Shown in pieces: positions 31,013 to 41,215 of a stretch of DNA of 64,000 bases (position 1 is its first letter; each line of letters opens with the position of its first letter). The notes beneath the pieces are model-generated. The model saw only the letters and a program-made list of their open reading frames with translations, was not told where the DNA came from and made no database searches. The position numbers were made by a program, and so were the translations under genes. Origin of the DNA: Ichthyophis bannanicus (lineage: Eukaryota > Chordata > Amphibia > Gymnophiona > Ichthyophiidae); contig CM066031.1 of the NCBI GenBank assembly GCA_033557465.1, positions 1,068,054,444 to 1,068,118,443 on the forward strand, read 5' to 3'.

Positions 31013-31865
31013 ATGTGCAAAGTTATGCACCTAGGAAAGAACAACCCAAACTATGGTTACACTATGCAAGGTTCCACATTAGGAACCACCACCACCCAGG
31101 AAAAAGATTTAGGCGTCCTCGTGGATAATACATTGAAATCCTTCTCCTAGTGCGCAACGGCGGCCAAGAAAGCAAATAGAATGCTAGGAATCATAACGAA
31201 AGGAATGGAGAATAAAACAAAGGATATTATAATGCCTCTGTATCGTTCCATGGTGAAACTGCACCTTGAATATTGTGTGCAATTCTGGTCACCATATTTT
31301 AAAAAGGATATAGCTGAATTAGAAAAGTTACAAAGAAGATCAACAAAACTGGTAAAGTGAATGGAAGGGATACCCCTATGAAGAGAGGCTTAAAAGGTTA
31401 GGGCTCTTCAACTTAGAAAAAAGACAGCTGAGGGAGGATATGATAGAGGTCTATAAATTAATGAATGGAGTGGAACAGGTAAACGTTGATCGGTTGTTTA
31501 CGCCATCACAAAGTAGAAGGACTAGAGGACACACAATGAAGCCTAACATTTAAGACTAATAAGAGAAAATATTTTTTTCTCAATGCGTAAGCAAACTCTG
31601 GAATTCGTTATCGTATGATGTAGTGAAAGCTGTTAGTGTAGCTGGGTTTAAAAAAGGTTTGGACAAGTTTCTGGAGGAAATGTCCATAAACCATTATTAA
31701 AGAGGACCCAGGAAATCCACTATTTGCCCCAGAACAAGCATTGTGGAACCTGTGTGCCTCTTTGGGAACCTGCTGGGTACTTGTGACCTGGATTGGACAC
31801 GTTTGGAAACAGGATACTTGATGGACCTTGGTCTGATCTAGTAAGGCATTTCTTATTTTCTTAAC
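31013..31865 (+). mobile_element. CR1-type LINE: ORF2 C-terminus and 3' end (host copy resumed)
   Basis: Resumes with KVMHLGKNNPNYGYTM-like coding, passes RT thumb and C-terminal blocks (EKDLGVLVDN; NAILVTIF-type decayed; LEKLQRRSTKLVK; LEKRQLREDMIEVYKLMNG) across several frame breaks, and ends in the CR1 3' block (gctgttagtgtagctgggtt) and cttggtctgat..gtaaggcatttcttattttctta. This is the 3' terminus of the LINE whose ORF1 starts at 14175. Confidence 0.75.
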
Positions 31866-33214
31866 CAGAAATAACCCAAGATGTGATCTATCATACTATG
31901 ACCCTCCTGATCAGACCTGGAATAAATTTTAATTTGGTGCAGAAATTCCTGTGTTTTGAATCAATAAATTAGCTTACTTAGGTATTATAACTCAGCCAGG
32001 GCAGCTGAAAATTAGAGTGCATTATTCATTAGTTACACATAAGCAATTAGCCCCACAATGCTATGTTGCTTTTTATAAAATGCGCTTAAGATAGGTGCCT
32101 TTTTGGACTTCTCATATAGGTGTCCTATTTTAAACCTTTATTGAAGAGGAAGCATTCATATATCACATTTATGAGGGAATGAAAATGCTTTTTGAGTGCA
32201 TTCAAAACTTTAGATGTATCGTCCCTGTTTCCTGGTGACATATGAATTTGTTGCAACTGTATAGGGCATTCTTTCCCCATTACAGCTATCAGGATCACCA
32301 CCCCTATTTTCTTGTGTTTTTCATTCAGTCTTGTTGCAATGTTTAATTGTCCCAGTGTGCGCTGGATAACATCCAGTTGTTGAATACATCACCTGCTCCT
32401 GCCATAGGCCCAGGGATTAGATTTAGACTCGCAGCCATGTCTGAGGAATCTTTCTTGAATCGTGCTGGCTCTTTGTTTATTGAGGCACTCAGCTTCTTGA
32501 CCCATGTTCATGTGGCTGAATCCCAACAGGCTCATGAGATTTAAGATAGCTTATATTTTATAAAGAAAGACAACGAATATTTACAGGCCTGCTGCTTTAT
32601 TTGCTTCCCAGAACCGACTACTTCCTGAAGATTTCACTCTGATCTGATGCTGGCTGCTGGAGGACTGTCATAGAGCATGATGCAGACATAGCAAGACACA
32701 TGCATTCGTCCCCTCTGTCACATTCACATGCCTTTGCCCATGAGCCTCACATATTTGCACTGTATCTACTTGATGATCCTCCAGCAGCAGTCTCACTTGA
32801 CTCCTTTCAGCCCTGACCTCTCCAGTTCAGCATCTCCCTCCTTCCTCCTACCAGTGCCCCTCTCTGGTGCTGCTGCTTGCCCAGCAGCAATAGAACACAC
32901 AAAAAAAGTGGGGCCTGCAATTTGATGCACACCACTGATGGCTCTTCTGGTTCTGTCTCCTCTGACATAAACTTATTGCTTCTGAGGGGCAGGAGAACAA
33001 AGCCGTCAGTGGTGCACATCAGATTTCAGACTCCGTGCCTGAGCAGTGAAGGGATATCAGTCCAAGTCTGGATTTCAAGCCTGCTCTATAGGTTTGCTTT
33101 GTATGATTGCACCCTTGCCTGCCTGCCCTTACCTGCCTGAAAATTATACACAGCAACATATGATTGACACAAGAAGACACGCATGTGGGTTATGAAACAG
33201 AGTATTTTGCGGCC
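31866..33214. other. Unclassified sequence
   Basis: AT-balanced DNA with no frame above 90 codons that shows a motif. A pair of inverted, related segments occurs near 32915-32945 and 33000-33020 (caccactgatggct / gccgtcagtggtgc). No gene or element could be named. Confidence 0.25.
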
Positions 33215-34079
33215 TTGTATGGGAGAGCCTGGTGAACCACACTTTTGAACAGAAGTGTACAAGAGGATGTGGGCCTAGGAAAACAGGTCAAATGGAATTC
33301 AGGCCCAGAAGCTGAAAAAACAAAACTGTCAGTTGAGCCATACTCTGAACTAGGGTTGCCAACTTTTTCACCGAGAAAAACCCGACACCTGTGGCTCGCC
33401 ATGCTCCACCCCTGCCCCGCCCCTAGTCCCACCCCTGCCCCGCCCCCAGCCCCACCCACAAAAATTACCGAGGATACGTGTAGGCTAACTTCCTTGGTCA
33501 GATAATAATTAAACTGGGAACCCCAAAATCCAAACATGAAATGTACAACACTGGAGAAATAAAACTATAAAGTAATTTCCTCTTGCACTAAACAAAAACG
33601 CAAAGATGTTAGCAATACACACTTCCCAGACCAGACATATTCCAGTTAATAAATTCAAAATAAAAAGTATTTTTCTACCTTCTGTTTGGGCGTTTTATTT
33701 TTCAGTTGCAATTGCTCCAGTCACTTTCTTCTGGTTTCTTCGTGTCTTCTGCGAGCTATCCATTTGTCCTTTCTTCTTCTCTTTCAGATGTTTTCCATTC
33801 TCTCTCTATTTCTGCTTTAACATACTGATTGTTTCCCTTTTGCTCTTTCCCCCAATTCTTTCCTTATTCCTTTATCATCCGTTTAAATTTCACCCTTCCA
33901 TTCTCAAGCCCCTCTTACTCTCCCAATACCGGCCCATCATAGACTTTTCTTCCACACAAAATATTTTTTCCCCTCTCTATTCTCATTCCCCATCCATTCT
34001 AGTCCTCCCCACAAATCAGTTCCCTTATAGTTCTAGACCCACCCAGCATCCACTCCCTTCTAGTCCCATTCTCCCATGC

Positions 34080-34800
34080 CCCACATCAGCCCATTTCCAG
34101 TCCTATTCCAGCTCTTCATCAGCCCATTTCCAGTGCTAGCCCTCACATCACAGGCCATTTCCAGTCCTAGCTCCCCCCCCCCAATCACAGCCCATTTCCA
34201 GTCCAAGTCCCCCATCACAGCCTATTTCCAGTCCTAGGCCCCCCCACCATCACATCCCATTTGCAGTCCGAGTCCCCCCGCACCATCACAGCCCATTTGC
34301 AGTCCGAGTCCCCCCACACCATCACAGCCCATTTGCAGTCCTAGCCCCCCTAATCACAGCCTATTTCCAGTCCAAGATCCCCCTTCCTCCACCATAGCCC
34401 ATTTCCAGTCCAAGTTCCCCCCGCCCCATAGCCCTTTTCCAGTCCAGGTCCCCTCCACCCCCATCACAACCCATTTCCAGTCCATGTCCCCCACCCATTT
34501 TCCTTTTACAGTCCACGTCCCCCCCCTTATCCCTTTTACAGTCCAAGTCCCCCCCCCTTAGCCCTTTTCCAGTCCAAGTCCCCCCCTTTAGCCCTTTTCC
34601 AGTCCAAGTCCCCCCCCTTAGCCCTTTTCCAGTCCAAGTCCCCCCCCCCCCTTAGCCCTTTTCCAGTCCAAGTCCAAGTCCCCCCCCCTTAGCCTTTTTC
34701 CAGTCCAAGTCCCCCCCCCCCCCCATAGCCCCTTTCCAGTCCAAGTCCCCCCCCCCCTTAGCCCTTTTCCAGTCCAGGTCCCCCCATCACAGCCCATGCA
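34080..34800. repeat. C-rich minisatellite
   Basis: More than 20 tandem units of about 28-40 bases built on agcccttttccagtccaagt followed by a run of 5-13 C. Minus-strand frames across it give repetitive DLDWKR.GGG-type polypeptides that are not real proteins. Confidence 0.9.
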
Positions 34801-34841
34801 GTCCTTGCCCCCCCCCCGGACCAGCATCGCGGCTGTCTGAG

Positions 34842-35111
34842 GCTTCAGAGGGAGCCGGGGAAGCCCGCGCGAGGCCCCGGCTCCGGCTCCCTCTGAACAG
34901 CCACCAGCGTGAAGAGCCTTTACCTTCACGCTGGCGTCTGTTCCTGTGAAGCCGCGAATGCTGGGAAAGGTTAAAGGGCAACCTTTAACCTTTCCCAGCA
35001 TTCGCGGCTTCACAGGAACAGCCGCCAGCGTGAAGGTAAAGGCTCTTCACGCTGGTGGCTGTTCAGAGGGAGCCGGGGCCTCGCGCGGGCTTCCCCGGCT
35101 CCCTCTGAAGC
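34842..35111. repeat. Near-perfect palindrome inside the hAT element
   Basis: Left arm 34842-34977 and right arm 34982-35111 are reverse complements around a 4-base loop (gcaa), apart from a 6-bp unit (ggctcc) extra in the left arm and a few substitutions. Both strands therefore encode nearly the same frame, which explains mirror-image ORFs on either strand. Confidence 0.85.
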
Positions 35112-35277
35112 GGAGAAAAGCCGTTTTTTTTGCTCAGGCCGCTCCCGATCTTGCGGCCAGAGCAAAAAAACCGGCTTTTAAAGGGCCGGTTTTGCCTCTG
35201 CGCCGGCAGCCGGCCTGGCCGTGGAAAAACCGGCCAGGCCGGCTGAAAACCGGCCAGTTGGCAACCCTACTCTGAAC

Positions 35278-35723
35278 CCTGAAGAGCACAGTGTCAGATC
35301 ATACAGGACTCAGGCAGAGATAAGAGGGGCTGTGACCAGCTGATAAGCTGACCTTAAGCAGACCTTGGAATACCAACTGTTGTTTAGTAATCTGTTGCTT
35401 GGTGATAAACATAGGAGGGGTCTGAAGGTTGCACTGGCCGAAGTTCTCTGACTTAGCAGGTTTTGCTGGTTTTTTGCAAGTTTGGCCAATGACGTCAGTA
35501 ATTCAAAATGTTGCTATAGAGAGGTATATAAGAGTGCTACTGTGGAGCATCAGGGGCAGCCTTCTTGCCCCCACCACTGTATTGGAGGTTAAGAACGCTG
35601 TCCGCACCTGGGTCCCTCAGACAGACACTTGTGTATCTGTGCTTGCAGTTTTTGCTTGTACTGAATAAAGGAATTTTGATGACAAGTGACTGTGATCTGA
35701 GTTTTTCTTTTATTTTCCTGGTG
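35278..35723 (+). repeat. LTR-like sequence (TATA box and poly(A) signal), probable solo LTR part
   Basis: A TATATA box at 35525-35530 is followed about 135 bases later by AATAAA at 35664-35669 and a G/T-rich segment ending near ggtgca, the usual U3-R-U5 layout. The hAT element would then be inserted in its U3; the matching U3 start might be near 33215 (tgtatgggag). No internal coding region follows on either side. Moderate to low certainty. Confidence 0.4.
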
Positions 35724-36688
35724 CACGGCTCCCATGTGCTCAGGCAATCTTGATGAAAAATTAGAGATCCTTTTGTAGGTAGACCCGGCCTACAGCAGTT
35801 CTGAAAGCAGTGCATGACTGGGGGTCTCTGGTTCTAAAAAGGAAGTTGTTCTGCTTTGGCTGACACTGAAGACAACAGACTGGTGGTGAGTAGTCTGGAG
35901 GAGGTGGCATGGCACTACTGAGGGCTCTCACCTACCTTTCTTAAATGCTCTTAGCCTTTGTCGGTTGAGGCTCTCTTATTCATTTAAGGATCCTTAGAAA
36001 AAAAATATCCTGTCTTTGTACTAGCTGGTGTCCATACAGCACAGAGCTCATGAGGTCACAGCTGCAGAAGATGGGATGGGAAGGGAGAGAGGGGAGGCAC
36101 AGACACTTTGTCTCTTGTCCTCTCTCAGGGGAATCAGCTATCTGTATTTCTCATCCATTCCTGTTGTCAACACTGTAATTAAGATATTTTCTGGCATGGC
36201 CATGGGGTGAAGGTGGGGCAGGGGGTGGAGCTAGGAGGCAGAGTAGGGTGGGGCTGGGAGGCATATGCTAAAATTCTGACTCAAAGATAGCTTCACTTTG
36301 GCATCTCTGACTTACAGTTCTAGCAACATTGGCTTATGCAGTCTAGATGCAGTAACAGAAAGTAGGAACAAACTATAGCAGCTTCCCTTCAGCATGAGAA
36401 CATGCAAATTGAAAGGAACCAAATATTTACCATAAATATCAGGTTTAGACTCTAGAAACAAAGGTTTAGACTCAGGTCTGTGCGTTCTGCAGCTTTTCTG
36501 ATTTTTAGGCAGCAGTCCAGGCATTACGCTTCTCCTTGAATATGGGAGTGCTCTTACCTGCTAGCAGCTTCTTCGCCATGCAAGTTGCAATCCTAAGCAA
36601 GCTTCAGCCTGTTTCAGCCAAGGGAGTGAAACTTCTTGGCCTTAATTTAAATATAGACTTTTGGTAACAATGGTACACCCTGTTACAT
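35724..36688. other. No recognisable feature
   Basis: Unique-looking sequence up to the target duplication of the provirus. Small frames only; nothing with a motif. Confidence 0.3.
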
Positions 36689-36692
36689 ATAG

Positions 36693-37335
36693 TGTAGCAG
36701 CAGAGCGCAGACAAACCAATGATACCAGGAGTCTGTTCAAAAGGTCCAAATCATTTATTTGTGCACAAGTCTCAAGCAGAATCAAATTCAAAATGGCTGA
36801 GCAATGGTTTCTAGCAAAACAACAACCTTTATAGACTTCTTCTCCATTCTAGACATAGGCAAACATTTCATTGGTCCCGGTAACCCCCCGTACACCTTCT
36901 ATTGGTCCCGGTACCGATATGGCTATCCAATGATGTCCTTTGACTGGGCTTAGCACCTGCTTACCCCCCTTATAGTCCCAATTACAATGGTCAGTTCACC
37001 AACTTAGATACTTTTCTCTTCCAAGGCCATTTAACTAGTTAGAACATGTGGGAAAGCAGGGCACTGTAACCTTTCTTTCAGCAGAGTTAATTAATTTCAT
37101 AGAAGCTGTGCTCTCTTATCAATAGCAATTAAACTTATTTTTCTATATTTTTCTGAGTTTCGATTCTGCTCAGCTAAGCTGATTGTGCTTTGTTAAGTTT
37201 CAGTTCTATAGTAGCAGCATTCTGGGGAATGTGCAATTCCTATGGGCCTCTTCACAGGCTTCATTTACAGGTCAAGCTATTTAGGCCTGTCTGCTTATTT
37301 CAGACACCATGGATCATAGGCCTTCGCCTACCACA
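36693..37335 (-). repeat. 3' LTR of the provirus
   Basis: 643 bp, same ends as the 5' LTR. The poly(A) signal lies at 36754-36759. The three differences from the 5' LTR are at about 36738 (C/G), 36827 (C/T) and 37261 (T/G). Confidence 0.95.
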
Positions 37336-37346
37336 TTCCCCCCTTT
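37336..37346 (-). promoter_or_regulatory. Polypurine tract
   Basis: AAAGGGGGGAA on the minus strand directly abuts the 3' LTR; it primes plus-strand DNA synthesis. Confidence 0.9.
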
Positions 37347-37398
37347 GATTAATCTCACCCTATTACTGATAAGGTGTGAGAGTTAAATCACTCAATAA

Positions 37399-39480
37399 TT
37401 ATACTGGGGTCGGGTTCCGACCATGTATAGTAGGATTAGGGTGCCATAAGGCTAAAATCTTAGTCGCGGCTTTCCGCTCCACGGTGTTTTCAATGACACT
37501 GTTAATGGAGCGCATACAACAAGGGATTATACATGGTAATAATAGAAACAAACCTACAACTACTAGGATTATCATAAAGAAAGTAGTGAGTCCCCCTAAT
37601 CCAGAAAAGATAGATTCAAACCAATTAGGTATTCTAAGCCCATGCCAGGTTTGTACTGGCACATAAGCTTGTTTTCTCATATTTTCTGCAATGTCTTCAA
37701 CTACTTGACCCTTATCATCTATTTTTAAACAACAATTGGTTAAATTCAATTTTCCACATACCCCGCCTTCAGCTGCTAGTAAGTAATCTAGCGCCAGGCG
37801 ATTTTGATATATTGCGGTACACATTTGTGTGCTCTGTCTAGCTAAGAGTGTGAGTGCTTGACTAGTTTCATTAGTTATGAGTTCAACTACTGCTTGTAAG
37901 CGGATAACACGATTAATCAAATATACAGGGGTCAGATAGCCCCACATACCATCGTCATTCCATGTGGCCAGTCCATAATAGGCAATTATTCTCTCAGGTG
38001 GCCAATCATCTCCATCCCACTTCTGCCACTTACCTATCTGGAGAGCTGCTCTTTTCTGTCTCTTAGTGTATACTGGGTATCCTAATTGCTCTCCATGTTC
38101 TGTGGGTAACAAAAAGAAAGAAGGTCGAATGGTTCCTAAGACACATGCTCCTCCCCAGTGGAGAGGGAGGCGGGCATATGCTCGGGTTCCACAGATCCAA
38201 TACAAGCCAGGTGGGGCTTGCCAAGCATGGGGTAGGGCAAGATTTGTCCATAGATCAGCAAGTTCAGGAAATTTTGCTAATGGATTGGTGGGTTCAGATT
38301 CATTAACTCCTGACCACCAAGAAGTCTGTTTCGTGGTGTCATTATAGAACTTTTGACTGAGACAGACCAGCTGTCCCACCTGTAGATTGAACTGAGGTCC
38401 AGTTCTGGCATAACATAGACGTCCAACTATCGAGTGTGCTAAGACCCATTCACTAGTAGTCTTATGCAGTTCAGTGTGATTATAAGTCAGTGAATAATTC
38501 AATTCTTTGGCTTCCCATGGCCACTGATCACCCATCTTAGTTCCACCACAAAAATAGCAATCTGAAATATGTAAACTGGAGACTACTGCTCCCGCTAATT
38601 CTAGAAACAAATTCTGGGAAGGGTGAGGGATATCAAACTTATTTACATGCATAGTCTCGTAAAAAGTGTTATGTATATGGTATCGTGACGATCTATGGGC
38701 CTGGGTGTTCAATCTAATATACACAATGGTTCCGGGATCTGACCCGGAACCTGCAATTCTGAGTCCAAATTTATACCCTTGCTTCCAAGCACTGGGATTT
38801 ACTACAATAAACTCTAACGGACTACAAGCTCCTTTCTTGCAATGCTTTTCTATACCCTTCACATATGGCTTTTGCAAAATCGCCATTCGATTGTCTCTGG
38901 TATTTTCTACCATACCGGTTTTCCATGTGGCATAGAAAACACATTCCCACCTTGGGCAATAGTAATCTGCAACCGGGGCTGTGCTATATTCATTGGCTAA
39001 AGCTCGTTTACCTGTACATTCTCCCCATCCAGTGGTTCCCTCTGGACACATATACTTATCATTAAGAGCATAAGTTTTTTCCCAATCAGCACATTTTGAA
39101 TGACTATCCCTATTGATAGCATCACAAGCATCAAAGTACAATACAGCAAGCTTAGTAGGGTCGGGGAGTGGGGAGGTAGCATTAAGTAAGTCTCCATCTG
39201 CATCATTCCATCGTATTTCTAAAGTGTAGTAAGATGGGTTTTGATGCGGATTATAGCAAACTTTGATGTTTCCTTTAGTACAAACATTCAGTTCGGTGGT
39301 GTTATAAATACACCGGCTTACCGTACCAGTACAGGTATAGTAAGAATGGTAAAGCAAGGTCTGAGTTACTTTCATTCCAGTCCGTGTGGAAGTAATGCAG
39401 GCAGTACATGGGGGTAAAGCAAGAACAAGTTCAAAGTTCCCCACGCAAGCAACCAGAACATAGTAGAAATAAAGATGCAT
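37399..39480 (-). CDS. env: Proviral envelope glycoprotein (intact ORF)
   Basis: An uninterrupted frame. The Met at 39480 is preferred because it opens a signal peptide (MHLYFYYVLVACVGNFELVLA); an upstream in-frame Met exists at 39549 (716 aa in all; positions below count from it). SU has many Cys and about ten N-glycosylation sequons and a CXXC motif, CYFC, at 331-334. A furin-type site RQKR is at 497-500. TM shows an immunosuppressive-domain-like segment (QNRLALDYLLAAEGG) followed by C-x7-CC (598-607) and a membrane span at about 653-677 with a short cytoplasmic tail. CXXC plus the TM Cys cluster indicate a gamma-type covalently linked Env. The segment right after RQKR is hydrophilic, unusual for a fusion peptide. 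Confidence 0.92.
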   Translation of the reverse strand: MHLYFYYVLVACVGNFELVLALPPCTACITSTRTGMKVTQTLLYHSYYTCTGTVSRCIYNTTELNVCTKGNIKVCYNPHQNPSYYTLEIRWNDADGDLLNATSPLPDPTKLAVLYFDACDAINRDSHSKCADWEKTYALNDKYMCPEGTTGWGECTGKRALANEYSTAPVADYYCPRWECVFYATWKTGMVENTRDNRMAILQKPYVKGIEKHCKKGACSPLEFIVVNPSAWKQGYKFGLRIAGSGSDPGTIVYIRLNTQAHRSSRYHIHNTFYETMHVNKFDIPHPSQNLFLELAGAVVSSLHISDCYFCGGTKMGDQWPWEAKELNYSLTYNHTELHKTTSEWVLAHSIVGRLCYARTGPQFNLQVGQLVCLSQKFYNDTTKQTSWWSGVNESEPTNPLAKFPELADLWTNLALPHAWQAPPGLYWICGTRAYARLPLHWGGACVLGTIRPSFFLLPTEHGEQLGYPVYTKRQKRAALQIGKWQKWDGDDWPPERIIAYYGLATWNDDGMWGYLTPVYLINRVIRLQAVVELITNETSQALTLLARQSTQMCTAIYQNRLALDYLLAAEGGVCGKLNLTNCCLKIDDKGQVVEDIAENMRKQAYVPVQTWHGLRIPNWFESIFSGLGGLTTFFMIILVVVGLFLLLPCIIPCCMRSINSVIENTVERKAATKILALWHPNPTIHGRNPTPV

Positions 39481-39549
39481 GTTGATTGTAGTTCTTCTGG
39501 ATCTCCGCTGGAAAATCTTGACCACGACGTCTTCCTCTTCCTTGCACAA

Positions 39550-39773
39550 TGCTGGCCCGTTCGCTAATGAAGCAATTCAACGGGTGTCGATATTGATTGA
39601 AGATCCTCAAATGTCACCAACTTATCAATTACAGTTGGGCTGACGAAAGTTTATGGAAGCACAGTTATTCGATGAAGAAAACAAATGTTTTTTTCTGTAT
39701 TAGAAACAGCAATCCTCTTCGAAAGACTTGGCTGCAGTGGGACACTATAATTCATAAGTGTCCTCAAAAGATT
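39550..39773 (-). other. Spacer between integrase and env
   Basis: About 220 bases without a long frame; the env splice acceptor should lie here or in the end of pol. In many gamma-type viruses pol and env overlap, so a spacer is slightly unusual. Confidence 0.4.
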
Positions 39774-40739
39774 CTAGGTTGCTGGCTGCCTCCGTAGTGT
39801 GAGACACAAAGGAACATCAGGGTGCGGCTCCGCTGTCCACATGTCCTGATCTGGAACAGCTGCTGGCTTGACTCTACTGTGGTGGATCCAGGAATCGACT
39901 TCTGCTACCCTTACTGCAGTCGGGGTAGACAGGATGACGGTATATGGCCCCTTCCAATGTGGTTCCAACGGTGTCTTCTTCCAATCTTTGACCCACACCG
40001 AGGTTCCAGGTTTGTAGGGGTGCAACGGCTCCGTCAGATTGATAGGCAACTGGTCCAGTATCCACGTATGGAGAGTCTGCAGAACAGAACTAAGAGCTAG
40101 AAGTTCTTGTCGGGTTATTTCTGAACCAATCTGTGACAAACTACCTTTTATTCCCTGCACTATTGGTGGAGGTCTGCCATACAGAACTTCAAAAGGGGAA
40201 AATCCTGATGACTTCACAGGGGCTGAACGTATTCTAAGTAAAGCTATTGGGAGCATTTGGGGCCACTTTAGGCGAGTCTCCTGACAAAGCTTAGACATTT
40301 GGGCTTTCAAGGTACGATTCATTCGCTCAACTTTCCCAGAACTCTGAGGTCTATATGCTGTGTGTAATTTCCATTGTATCTGCAAGGCACTCGCTAACTG
40401 TTGGGTAATCTGAGATACAAATGAGGGTCCATTGTCTGACCCTATAACTGCTGGCATACCAAATCTGGGGATAATTTCTCTCAACAAGACTTTAATAACT
40501 TCTCGGGCTTTCTCAGTCCTGGTGGGAAAGGCCTCCACCCACCCAGAGAAGATACAGACTAATACTAACATGTAACGGTATCCGCCAGATTTTGGCATTT
40601 CAGTAAAATCTATCTGTAGGTGGTGCATGGGAGTAACCCCTCCTGACTGAACTCGGGGTGGTGGCGTGGGACCCTGTTTTGCATTATTCTTGGTGCAAGT
40701 TAGACATTGGCGAGCTACCGAGGCTGACAGGGCTGCCAA
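39774..40739 (-). pseudogene. pol: Proviral integrase, catalytic and C-terminal domains
   Basis: A 321-codon frame. The Cys pair of the HHCC zinc site (QCLTC) is near residue 12-16, with its His partner in the preceding frame, so the break at about 40740-40755 falls inside the zinc domain. The catalytic triad is complete: Asp in LQIDFTEM, Asp in GSDNGPSFV and Glu in SSGKVERMN. A C-terminal SH3-like region (SVWVKDWKK; HWKGPYTVIL) follows. The domain itself looks undamaged, but it is out of frame with the rest of pol. Confidence 0.85.
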
Positions 40740-41215
40740 TAAAGTGATACAAAATGTGGTCTAAGTGCTTTTTCCATAGCACTTTTCCCATAATGCGTAG
40801 CTTGGTGAAAGGCTTTGACAAAAGCTGGTCCCAGAAGCTCAGGAATCACTATTCGTCCTGGAGGTTGACTGCCCTCTGGAGGTGGCAGTTCAATCCATCC
40901 ATCTTTCAATACTCCTTTTTCTTTGTTACAGTAGTAATCCAATTCGTTGGTGGTATATCGTGGTGTCCATAAATTAAGGGGTACTGGAAACAATGCTGCT
41001 TGTATTGGCGTGGCCTGTGGTGAAATTTGGCCTGTCATGGCTGCTTTTCGTGCTGAAGCATCAGCGAATCTGTTCCCTTGGGCCACTTCTCCTTTTCCTG
41101 CTTGGTGTCCTCTACAATGTATGACGGCCACACGTGTAGGGGCCCATACTGCATCTAGTAGCATCAGTATTTCTGGGCCATATTTAACTGACTTGCCTCC
41201 TGACGTAATGAGCCC
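40715..41215 (-). pseudogene. pol: Proviral RNase H end and integrase N-terminus
   Basis: Downstream of the UGA and in the same frame as RT. It contains the RNase H end (VIHCRGHQAGKGEVAQGNRFAD, with the terminal catalytic His/Asp region) and the integrase zinc-binding region, with the His pair in FHQATHYGKSAMEKAL. The frame closes at 40715 while integrase similarity continues in another frame from about 40740. Confidence 0.8.

Larger units (their letters stand above)
33351..35269. mobile_element. hAT-type non-autonomous element with internal minisatellite and palindrome
   Basis: Terminal inverted repeats tagggttgccaact / agttggcaaccctac-type end (tagggttgcc at 33351, ggcaacccta ending 35269) and identical 8-bp target duplications ctctgaac at 33343-33350 and 35270-35277 place it in the hAT superfamily. 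The 1.9-kb interior has no transposase. It holds a C-rich minisatellite (about 34080-34800), a near-perfect palindrome (34842-35111) and further short GC-rich hairpins up to the right end. A short + frame at 33606-34139 is pyrimidine-rich and not convincing. Confidence 0.8.

Noticed and set aside
34618..35275. Two matching ORFs on opposite strands (MKPRMLGKVKG...)
   Set aside because: They are mirror images produced by the palindrome inside the hAT element, not two related genes.
35429..35668. Possible small host gene near the TATA and AATAAA signals
   Set aside because: The spacing fits an LTR better, and the frame has no motif and spans the putative transcription start.
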